DNA of 64,000 bases from Cliona cf. orientalis (lineage: Eukaryota; Porifera; Demospongiae; Clionaida; Clionaidae). Position 1 is the first letter of the stretch. The number at the start of each line of letters is the position of its first letter. The DNA is taken from the NCBI GenBank assembly GCA_963930775.1, contig OZ005689.1, forward strand, positions 6,797,569 through 6,861,568, in the 5' to 3' direction. Made by a program: the position numbers and the translations under genes. The notes beneath the pieces were generated by a model. It had not been told where the DNA came from, did no database searches, and worked only from the letters and a program-made list of their open reading frames with translations. Of the stretch, positions 50,371 to 62,300 are shown piece by piece.

Positions 50371-53300
50371 GTAAAGATTGAGTGTGTGTGCGTTTTGGTG
50401 TTTTCAATTGAATGGCGTTTAATAATATGTACAAAGCTGCCATAATCTTTTGACAATAAATCCTAAGGAATATACCCCAAGCTATTATTCGTAAGATTAT
50501 AGTCCATCACAATTTCATTGCTTTTATCATAATCATCGTCCACTATATTATATTAGGATTTTGTTCCTATAGAGGGATTCCGAAAAAACGATTGGCCAAT
50601 TAACGCTTCATAAATCGACAACACCCCTAGTATATAGGCAAAAGATGCCGTTGCCCAGTAGCTTGTATGTAAATGAGCGATCCTTTTTTTTTTAGAAAGC
50701 AGGCATGGTGAGCCTCCTTTTGTTCATGGATGTCACTTTTGGAGTGTATTAAGTAAGAAATTCAGGTTTTATGCAGCAAAATTACTCGAAACCCCATGAT
50801 ATCTCACTGACCTTGCTCGCTTTTTACACAGGAGGCAATGGGCTTATCGAACTCTTGCCCACAATGGGTGTGGTCAATGTGTGCGTGGTACTGCCGATCT
50901 AGCGCAGTGCTAATTGACACTTCATAGAGTGAACAAGACTGTTAATTGGCCGATCATTTTGCAGAATCCCTCTATAGAGTTTTGTCAAGCTGCTACAATT
51001 CGTAGCTGTCCTTCAGCTTTCACTGCTGTAAAGTAATAGCTAGCTAACAATAAATCCAGAGATGATCATGGAGAACACTGTACCTTATAGGATCGAGTAA
51101 AAGGCTAAAAATCAGTCCTATAGTCTTGTTTATGGGAGTATGTGTGTGTGTACTAAATCTCGTAGGGCCAAGTTACTCAGGTACACTAAGGCATGGGAGT
51201 ACAATTTCGCGTATAGCGGCCGTTTCCGCTCATGAATATCATTTGCATCTAATTTGCATATCATTAACGAGCGTGCATGTGCTCGCTCTCCATAATTATG
51301 TTTTGTATTGAGCGGTGAGGCAGCTAGCAGCCAAGAAGCTATAATTATATTGATCGATTTCCAGAGCAGAAGATGATAGTTTATGGCAGTAAAAAGCGAC
51401 TCATCAGAATGTTAGATACCTCTGCTTCATAGATTCATCTGGGAGAAATGGATCTGGTTGCTTGTAGGTGAGTGGCAACAAGAAATACATGGACTAGCAG
51501 TGGATTTTGGTGCTTGTTGAGCACACAAGTCGACACCTCGCTCAAGAACAAGCCTTCTATCCATCCTCCTAGATAGTTTGAGATACTCTAGCATCTATTT
51601 AACTACCATACGAAGTTAGGAGAGAAACTAAGGTCATCTTCTGCTCCGGAATTCACGATTTTTGTTTGTAAATATCGTGTGCCGTTTTTGGTTGCCACGC
51701 CCACAGAAATGGTTGCTATGGTAACAAATTTGGTCCTAAATTAGATTAAGGTACCAACAATAAAAAAAAACCAAGTCTGATGTACGTATCTCAAAGACTT
51801 TTCCAGATACAGTGAGTTTTGTATCACCATATTTTTGACACAAAATTGCATGTCCCATGCCTTAATGCACCTGAGTAATGATTGGGACTGGATGCGAAAG
51901 AGTGGCTATACACAGCTACGTTGTGGATTGCTAGCTACTTGAGTTTATACAGTTTTGTCTAATATAATGTTTCTGATGCCACAATAATAGCCATAAGATA
52001 TATTATATGAATAGCCTAGGCTAATGCAAACATGATATGTAACCTGAATAATTATGAACATTTATAAACTGTTAGTGATGTTAAAGAATCATTGTTGTAA
52101 GTTATGAAATGGCATGGGCCAGGATAGAAAAACAATTGGAACTGGGAGATCTGAACAAATTATAGTTTGTATCCGTGTACCAGATTATACTCCTGTGGCT
52201 GCTATATAGCTAGCTATAGTTCATGGTGGTAATAAAAAAAATTACAACTATAGTGTAGCTAGCTTCTTTGCGGTGAAGGACTCCACATGCCAATACCCTG
52301 CAGCTGGAGCTTGTACAAGCTCCGGCCTCAAGAAGGGTCTTTTTGATTTGAGGAAGAAAGCTAGACTCTAGATCTAGGTAGCCTAGGTATATTAAAGCTT
52401 TCCCTTGGGCTGGGTTGTTGGCAAGCATCCTCTTAGTTTCCATCACCTTGTGATACTTGAGATGGGGCTATGCCAGTTTTTTTGTGTATGTGTGTATGCA
52501 GGTTGTGGCACAGCGGAATGCACAGAATATTTACGAGATAGCAACAAGGTATACATGAATAGCCTAGGCTAATGCGAGCATGTAAGTTAAACCTGGATAC
52601 CATAATAATAATATTATTATAGCTATACTTAATGTAATGTTACGTATAAAAAATTTCAATCAAGTTTGAAAAATGCACGCTTTTCTGGTAAAGGTCATAA
52701 ATCACCCCTGCTAATATAATTTCTTATGTCAAATTGGTTGTAGTCGATTAACTACGGTATATAAAATTTGTTAATGAATGTTTAAAAACTGTCAGTGATG
52801 ATAAAAGAATCATTATTAAAATTTAGTTATAAATTATTCCATTATGAAATGGCATGGGGATAATATTAGCTATAGAAAGAGAAATGGAACTGGGAAGTCT
52901 GAGCAAACAAGGTTTGTATCTGTACCAGATAATTCCTGCAGCTGCTATAGTGTAGTTGAGTGTTCTGTTTGCAAACAGTTAGAGCTTTCCTGGTTTAAAA
53001 ATAGCTGGGTATATAGTTGACAAGCACACACTCAATCTTCTTATTAGCTGAGTGGTGCGGGTTTGTGCATGACGTGTGTATGCGTGCGCATGTACACAAC
53101 TTTTTAAGGTACCATTTAATTGCGTGGGCGTGAGCGTCAGGAATGGCTAATTCAATTAGCGAATCGTGAAGGGGCGTGGCCGAAGAGGCCATACGAGTGC
53201 TTTTGGTCGAAGGTGGGCGTGTCCAGAATCGGCCAGGGATGATTATGCGCGTGTAATTAGCGACCGGAAGTGGCCCCTGAAGAAAAGGCCGGTAATTGCC

Positions 53301-56300
53301 CACATCAAAGCAAGATCAAAGCATTCTTGCTTAACTATTAACCGCAACGACAAAAAAAAAAAGCTAATTAGGCCTAATTAAGCATGTGGGCGTGTTCCTG
53401 GCACTGTGTGGAGTGTGTGCGTGTGCGTTAATGCAGGTTTTATTGCTTCCGATTGGGCGTGGCTTCACAGGCCAGTGCTTGGACATCGGGGCCGGGGACT
53501 TGGCTGCGGCGATAGGTGGGCGTGTCCCGGATGCGGTGGTGACCTTTGAACCCGTCCAGGAGGCTTTGGGGGCGTGGCAGGAGGTCAAAGGTGAGGCCAT
53601 GTCTGTTAATGAGGCACTGTACGGCGGTGCGATCGAGGGGCCTGTACGGCTGGACGGAAGCTGACGATGGTTTGAAGCGGATGTGGTTGCGATGACGTGT
53701 TGTTACTCTGCCCACACAGGAAATGAGGTGAGCTCTTGCGTGGGCGGTGTGGCAGAACGGCCTCCAAGTGTTTGTGTGTGTTTTGGCCTTGAGGAAGCTG
53801 TGTGTTTTAATTGGGATTGATTGTGGGCTTCCGGTGGACATCCGGTGGTTAGTAGGTACTTGATTGAGAATGGTGGTCCTTGGGGAACAGGGTGGGGCTG
53901 TTTTGGGCGTGGCCTGGCCCCTCCCTTCCGGCTCGGCTTCCGGTCCATTGAGGATATTAAATGAACACTTCCGGCTCTAGCAGCCACACCCCTGAGACCT
54001 GTGCAATTAAAAGGGCGTGGTTACACAACATGCACCTCACTAATGACTTTGATGTGGTTTAGGTGTCACATCCCCCACCTCACGCCCACGCAATTTAATG
54101 GTACCTTAATTTTGTATGTGAAATCCCGTACCCAGGCCCTTTGAGGAGAAGGAGAAAGGGCCTGGTACACACTGTGTGTGCATGCGTTATTTTCTCAGTA
54201 AAAGTTGAGAATTCGTGTTTTTGTCCGCTTATTACGTGAATCTTGAACTCAGAAATGTACCTAAATATCATATTTGTTGGCAGCGTTTTGGGCTAAAGAG
54301 CGCCAGTTGTGACCAATTAATTTTAGCTATCATTGACAGAAGAATAATAAAGAAGCTATGAGAAGGACCTTGATTCACATTTAGTCAAGTTTTTCAATGA
54401 GTATAGACACAGAGGCAGTGAAGGGACTTTGTCAGATCGCTGAAGCTCAAGAAGGTTAGTTTAAAATCAAATGAGAGCAAATTAAAGAATTTCAATATCG
54501 AGTCTGTAGGCTTCACTGACTTCAGATGCTTAGTATACGCTGTCCGTACATGTTCGACCGCGTGGTAGCGACAATACCCAGTGAATTATATTAGAAAATG
54601 CTCTGTAAAATTTGCGCATATGTGTACAGCGTGTACCAGGCCCTTTCTCCTCCTCCTCAGAGGACCTGGCTATGAGGCTACCCTTGATATATATAATTGA
54701 CTTTTCAAACATGACTATCTAGCTAGAAAAGGCTTAAATGATCTTATTGAAGACTTGGGACTTGCTTTCATATAATGAAGGGAGACTGTCTGATAATAAT
54801 CAATACTTACATTAATTTTACTGGTATAAATTGCAGCAGATATTTACACAGTTTGTGACAAATTCTGTATAGTGGCAGACATTTTAGTGATGTTGCAGGA
54901 ATTTACAAAAGTAGTGGATGTTTGCAAAAAAAAACACAGTGGACATTTATCATCATCCTCATAGGTCATGTGTGTAACAACCAGTCGAGCCCTTTTTACT
55001 AGCGCAACGCTGAGCAAGCGCCTGACAAGGATAGACAGCACCAATTCTGATTATTCTGAACAAGTCATACGGTTATATATGCACAAAAGAATTTAATTAA
55101 ATGACATCACTTCCTATTACGTTACACATCCCCCTCCTGAGGCCATTGCTTGCCCTCAAGCGGGTTAACAAAAAGCAAAATTAATAAGCACAAAAAGCAA
55201 AATTAATAAGCACAACATAACTATAAATTTTTCAGCTATATAGTCATGATCTGTCTGGGCCCTGGTCATAGACCTGGTAATCGGACCCTCACTGCGAACA
55301 GGTACAGCTTTAGCTCGACTCCCTTGGGGGAGGGCAGTTCGCTTCTTCTTCTTGCTTTTAGATCTCTTTTTGCGACCAGTCCAGCTGGCATCAGTCATTT
55401 CTGGGTAGCATCTCCTGAGTCTGCTCAGAGCCACAAACAATGAAGGATCTCCTGGCTTCTCGATAAGCTGCACCTCTGCATTGGTGGGTGTCAAACTCAG
55501 GATTCTGAACGGTCCATGGTACGGTCTCGCCAACTTCCAGTTCTTTCCAGTAACATCACCAGGCATATACACCATTACTCGCTCTCCCAACCGGTACTGT
55601 GGATTTCCAGCTTGACGATCATAGAACTCCTTCTGTTTGGCCTGAGCCTGCCGTATGTTCTCTAGCGCTAACTTCTTTGTCTTCGCCAGGCCCACTAGAA
55701 ACTCTGTACGGTAATCTTCCATGTCCACAAGGTAGGCAGGTTCCACTTCATCCAGCACACTTCCAGTAGGGAGCCGCGGATCACGACCATATAATAAAAA
55801 GAAGGGGCTCTCCCTGGTAGACTCTTGTACTGTGGATCGGTATGCAAATAATAAGAGAGGGAGCTGCTGGTCCCACTCCATTCCTCCACTGTCTGAGCTT
55901 TTGGAGATCATGTTTATTAACGTTGAGTTGAACTTCTCAACTAAGCCATCGGTCTGTGGATGATATCCACTCGTGTTCACCTTCTGAACGCCCAAAATAG
56001 AACAGATCTCCAAGATCAAGTCTGAGAGGAAGTTAGAACCACGATCCGATGGTAACTCTTGTGGAACCCCATGCCGGCACACAATATTCTCCACTAGCAA
56101 TCTGGCTATAGTCTGAGCTTGTTGATCAGCAACTGCAAAGGCCTCCACCCACTTTGTAAAGTAGTCCATAAAAACTACAACGTACTTATTTTCACTTGAA
56201 GTAAGGGGCAACTGCAACACATCAACAGCGACCCTATGGAAGGGCTTCAACACTGGTATTGGCTGCAGTGGGGGGCGCACTGCTCGCCCCGGTCCTCGGC

Positions 56301-59300
56301 GGGAGACACAGTTGAGACATCCTCTACAAAATCGCCTGACGTCAGCCCGCATGCCTTGCCACCAGAACCTACGACGTAGCCGATCATACACTTTCCGCTC
56401 GGATAGGTGGCCACTAAAGAGACTAGCGTGAGCTTCTGCAATCAGATCCTGTTGTAACTCTTTTGGCACCGCAATACACCACTGCAGTTGATCAGCAGCG
56501 CTATCGTGTTGAAGAACTCCGTCAATTACTTCCATCTTCTCGCTCTCGAAAACAATTCGGCGGGCATCTCACTCGTTCTCTGGTAGTTTTCCTTCCTCCA
56601 AATACTGAAAATACGGTAGCAAGTCATTATCTTTAATCTGCAACTCACGAATTTCATGTGAGGTCTTTTGAATACAGTCACAGTCAGAAATAGAATCAAA
56701 TATAAATTTCTTTTTATTTTCTTTGTGATAATTCTTTTCAAATTCATGATCAGCCACTGCATCAGCAGGGCATTTCTTATTGAAACTTGGCTTAGGAAGG
56801 GTCTCACCTATTACACAGGATAGGGCTCTAGCAGGATGGCCACCGTCACTATTGCTACCGCCCGCACGCTCCGGGGGTTTGGGGGCACTCTCCTTGGGTT
56901 GGTGACCATCACTGCTACTAGGCTCGCGCTTATTCATATAACTCGGCCTAGGGTTAACTGCCTGGGGCTGGGCATTAGCATCAATACAAGAATTTACATT
57001 GACATTGGTGGGATTCAAACAAACTGGGTTTCGCGACAGCGCGTCAGCATTGGTGTTGGATTTTCCCGATCGGTGCTTTATTATCAAATCCATTTCTTGG
57101 ATAGTCATAGCCCATCTGGCTAATTTTCCAGAGGGTCTTGGATGATTCAAAAGTGATAAGCAAGCCGAGTGGTCGGTATAAACAATGGTACGGTGGCCCA
57201 AGATATAAGAGCGAAAGTACCTGACAGCCCACACCAAACCAAGGGTTTCGAGCTCAGTGACTCCATAGTTTCGTTCATGTTGATCGAGAGACCTTGACGC
57301 ATATGCAATTGGATGAACACTACCATCTTCCTGCTGCTGGGAAAGAACCGCTCCCAGCCCAACGTAGCTCGCATCCGTCTCCAAGATAAATTCACATCCG
57401 GGGCCAAACTTGGGGAAGACTAAAACTGGTGAAGAAGTCAGCAAATCCTTAAGTTGCTGAAACGCACTGGAACATTCCACAGACCACTGAAAAGTATTAT
57501 CCTTCTTTAGTAATGCATGCAAAGGAGAAGCAATCTGCGCAAATTTCGGCACAAACCGTCTATAGTAAGAGGCTAAACCTATGAATTGACGAACTTGTGT
57601 CACATCACGTGGCACAGGAAAAGATCTAACTTTCTCCGTTTTCTCGGGATCAGGGCACACTCCCTCAACTGAAATAACATGTCCAAGGTAAGTCACTTTG
57701 TTACAAAGGAAGCTACACTTTTTCGGCTTTAATCGCAAATTGGCATTCCTTAACCGATCAAAAATCTGCTCCAAGTGTCGGAGATGCTCCTCAAACGTAC
57801 GGGATACAACGAGAATGTCATCTATGTAAACAAAACAGTCACGCCATTCAAGACCAGCTAAAACACTCTGCATTGCCCTCTGAAAGGTAGCCGGGGCGTT
57901 ACATAAGCCAAAAGGCATACGAACAAATTCAAAAAGTCCTTGATGGGTAGTAAACGCTGTTTTAGGTCTGGATTCAGCATCCAGAGGAATTTTCCAGTAT
58001 CCCGAAGCCAGATCCAATGTGCTGAAATACTTAGCATCCCCCAGAGTGTCTAAAATGTCATCAACTCTAGGGAGGGGGTACACATCTTTCTTAGTCAGGG
58101 CATTTAGCTTCCTAAAATCAACACAGAATCGTAAGGATCCGTCTTTCTTTGGCACAAGAATGACAGGACTAGCCCATGGGCTCATAGACGGTTGCACTAT
58201 CCCCCTCTCCTGCATCTCCATCACCATTTCTGCTATCTTTTCTCGGTATATCATTGGAGCACGGTAAGGAGGCTGTTTCACAGGCAGTTTGTCACCAGTG
58301 TCGATATTATGTGACACTACGTCAGTACAGCCCAATTCACTGTCATTTAGGGCAAACACATCAGTTGATTTCATTAACAATTGTTTAAAATTTTCAATTT
58401 GGTAAGCATCCAACGTATCAGGAAAGTCCAACACGCTCCGTAATCGCTCGTAGCGCTCAGGGGTGTTGATTAAGGCCTTAACACTCGCACAGGTACTGCG
58501 GAGCAGAGCACCATTCCCCTGTTTAGGCTCTGTTACTTTCACAGGCTCATCCTGTCTGGGAATATCGCACAGACTAGCTACTCCTAAATGGACTCCCTCA
58601 TCAAGCTTAATGGACGTTCCTTGGAAATTCTGCAAGGGAATAAAGGCTCTCCCATCAGGCTGAACCGTGATTAGAGATTCCTGAGTCCATACCCCTAGGC
58701 CATCCAAAACTTTATGCTCTGGTTGGAATAAAAGCTCACTCCCACGAAAGCTGTCACTATTTTCAAGTTGGGCTTCTACCACCCTGCCCTTCATGCTGGG
58801 AATAGTAGTCGAATGAACCAGTCTGACTTGGGCATCATGCTCCACTACTGCATGCAACGGCTTTCCATTGGCTCGACAGATAGTAATACCTAGAAAAGGA
58901 ATGACATTCATACCAATTAAACATTTCTGCTCACTCTCAGGCTGGATAAAAGTAGGCACGGTAACTCTTCTACCATCACATGAAAAGGTGAGGGATACCT
59001 GCGCAGTAATATCTAAAGGCTTCCCTTTTGTTCCCTCCTTGCCATAAAGTGGCACACACGGTAGTTCTAGCTGCGGCATAGGCTCCCCTCAGGCTTGCAA
59101 GTGTCTCTTGATCTCATGCAACATAGAGCGGGAAATAATTGATGAATTAGAGGCTGTGTCCACCACCGCCGCCACCTGCAACCCTTCCACGCTCAGGTCC
59201 AACATTAGGGTAGGCCCAACTGCTCCCTCTACTACATTCACTGTGCTTACACTGCTAGACTCAGTTAAGATCTGCTGCTCCCTAGCTAGCCTCCGACCCG

Positions 59301-62300
59301 CCAACTCCTGCTCCAACTGACTATCAGACATCTCAGCCACCGTCACTAAAACTTTGTTTGGGTTGGGATTGCCTCCCTGCCTCCCGGTGGCTTCAGACCT
59401 CCTCCTAGGCTTCCAGCAGTTCCTAGCAATGTGACCTGGCTGCTCGCAGTTAAAGCACACGACTGATCTTGGGGACACCTGGGGGACGCCCTCCTTAACC
59501 CCGCCCCCACTCAGCTTCTCACTTTCAGCTTTATTCTGGGACTCTGGTTTGTTCGTGCTAGATTTCTTACAATTGTCTGGTTTGTCTGCAGCAGACTGAC
59601 TATACTGTTCATCCCGCTTTTCAACTGTACGGGCTCTGTTAAACAGATCCTCAAATGTTTCCTCGGCCTTGGGGGCACCTAGCTTCCTTTGCCACTTAGG
59701 CGCTAAACTCTGGAAAAATCTCCCCTTCATTAATCGGTCATGCTCCTTGCCAATCAGGCTTGGAAATGCTTTCCTTGCTGCAGCTTGCAGCTTGATACCT
59801 ATTTCCTCCACACTCTCATTCTTCTGGTAAATCTGATAAAATTCAGCACCTCTTAACTCCTCTATATCTACAGGTTGGAATCGTTTTCGTAGTGCCTCCA
59901 CCACTGTACTGTAGCTCTGCTTAGTCTCCTTGGACAACATGCAGAAAGTCTGAAAGGCTGTTTTATCTAAATGCATCTTAAGTCTGTATTTCTTCTGATC
60001 CATGGACCACCCAGCCACCGCTGCCCTCTCTTCAAAATGTTCTAACCATCTATCAAAACTCTCCTCTCCTATTAGACTACCCTCCCCACTAAAATGAACC
60101 AAAGGGGGCAAGGATTGTGCAGCCATTGCCTTTGTCTGCGCAGCCATCATATCCGTTTGCGCTTGACCATAGACTGCACCAGTTCAGAACTTTCAGGAGG
60201 AACTATAGCAGGCTTAGAACTAGCAGCTGTATCTGATTTGGAGCTAGCTTCACTCACACTATCACTAGGGCTGGCTCCCAGAACCTCCCCCTTACCAGTA
60301 CTACTTGGTGGGGTCACCCCATGGCCACTCTCAGCGCTAATAGCCTTGTCAGGTGCAGGCTTACTGACCACACTCACAGGTATTTTGGCAGCCACACTGG
60401 TGCCATCACTACTCACCTCCAGGGGTGTTCCACCCTTACTACTATCAGTGATCTTAGCACCGCCTGTAGAAACAACTCTAGAACTTTCCCTAGGCAAAAG
60501 GTCGGCTCCCGACACCTTTGAAGCTGACGCTGTGGCTGGAGAGGTCACTCCAGTCTCTTCACTACTAGCAACCCCGTGCTCTGCATGCTCTGACCCCCTC
60601 GCCACACTCTCCAAGTCATGCACCCCTTTAGGCTTCTCTACACTCTCACCATGCAACTCACCACCAGCAGCACCACAGCCAGGCACAGCTCCTTCCCCAC
60701 TCCCAGCGAGGCTCGAGCGTAGCTCCTTCTCAGCAGTCAGCTCCTTCTCTAATCTCTGGATCCTCTCCAGGTACATCTCCCGTTCTCGATCAAAATTCTT
60801 TCGTACGGTTTCTAATTCCTGCAATCGAGCTAGTTCAAATTTCACCTCCTGATTTTTGAAGTCTAAACTGTACTCCTCCAAATTTTCTCTCAGTCCTCAA
60901 TTCTGCTTCTCTAAAGCTTCGATGGCTCTCTGAAGCTCACACCTTTCCCGCTCTGCCTCTTCCTTAGCCAGGGTCAGATCCGTGGCCGCCTCGCTCTTGG
61001 CACTATCCAGCGCCTTACGAATAGCCTGTAGCTCTTCATCTTTGTCGCTGACGGCTTGCTTGGACATCGTCAACTTTTGCTCCAATTCGTGCACGCGAGA
61101 GCGCAATTCGTCGACACTCTCTGCTATCTGCTCGCCTTCACTCTCCGATGTCAGCATCGCCATTGCAACAACTCTTCCACTTCGTAGTTCCAGTCCCTCG
61201 TCTGCCTCGCTCATCAGGTTGATTCTCTAGACTCGTCCTGGCGTGGGTCGCCACATGTAACAACCAGTCGAGCCCTTTTTACTAGCGCAACGCTGAGCAA
61301 GCGCCTGACAAGGATAGACAGCACCAATTCTGATTATTCTGAACAAGTCATACGGTTATATATGCACAAAAGAATTTAATTAAATGACATCACTTCCTAT
61401 TACGTTACATGTGCCTCATATAAACACAGTACACACATGAATACAAAGACTGCACCCAAGACTTGGATCGAGCATGCATGCCCACAAGGTTAATTAAAGC
61501 TTATTTTTGTGCCAGCTGCAGTGCATGGTTAAGAGTATTGAAAGAATACTTTGATCCACAGTAATATTATGTGGACAATTACTGGCCTTTTCTTCAGGAG
61601 CTTTCTGATTCTGGATTTACTGTAACATAAATCTCTATTTTAATGCCCACTACTTTCATAAACCCACACAGTTACTGTATCTCTAAATATCTTCTATTTT
61701 ACACAAACTTAGGACCTTGGCTGCAATTTACTAAAATTTAATGTCCAATACGTAAATATCCACTACTTTCATAAATCCCCACAGTTGTATCATCTCCGTA
61801 TGTAAAATTATAATGTCTTCTGTGATTCACGTCAAATTTCAACTGTGATTTACATAAATGTCCACTAGTTTTGTAAATCCCCAGACTTTTCTAAATGTCT
61901 ATCAATGACACAAATGGCACCCCATATTCATTTGCTTTCTTTGAAAACATCCCCGCCTCCCTCTCTCCCCAGAACTACCATGGTATTTCTCTTCTGTTAA
62001 AATCTTCTATGAATGGTAGGTAGCAAGTTATATAGCTTGGGTGAAAACTTTCTCCCACGATATTCTTCTCTACACTAAATGGACTCGGTCAATAATAATA
62101 ATTATTATTATGCCCCTCCCATTACTATTAAATTTATCTCTCTAGGTTTGACTCAGACACCAGCCCAGTGTGTGCACAACCTTCAGATTGAGACAGATCG
62201 ACAAGATTTATACATCATGCCTGGAGTGATCAACTGCATAAGCTGTAACATTATGGGGAACATTGCCTGGCAAATTGAAGTGGATGGTGATCTTGTTCCA

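Larger units (their letters stand above)
54973..61409 (-). mobile_element. Ty3/Gypsy LTR retrotransposon in gene D intron 1
   Basis: 6437 bp on the minus strand. Two 154-bp LTRs (54973-55126, 61256-61409) run TGTAAC...GTTACA. TGTG is duplicated outside (54969-54972, 61410-61413). Beside the 5' LTR is a primer-site-like TGGCGACCCACGCCAGG; beside the 3' LTR is a purine tract (CAGGAGGGGGATG). Order from the 5' end: a coiled-coil-rich region, gag with zinc knuckle, protease, reverse transcriptase, RNase H, integrase, which is the Ty3/Gypsy order. The LTRs look identical by eye, so the insertion is young. The element looks nearly whole, with coding regions in a few separate frames, either by the frame changes this family uses or by a small number of breaks. 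Confidence 0.9.

Noticed and set aside
60094-60852. 252-codon + strand open frame opposite the retroelement
   Set aside because: It lies antisense to the Ser/Thr-rich start of the Ty3/Gypsy coding region and is Leu/Ser/Pro-biased, as expected of a shadow.
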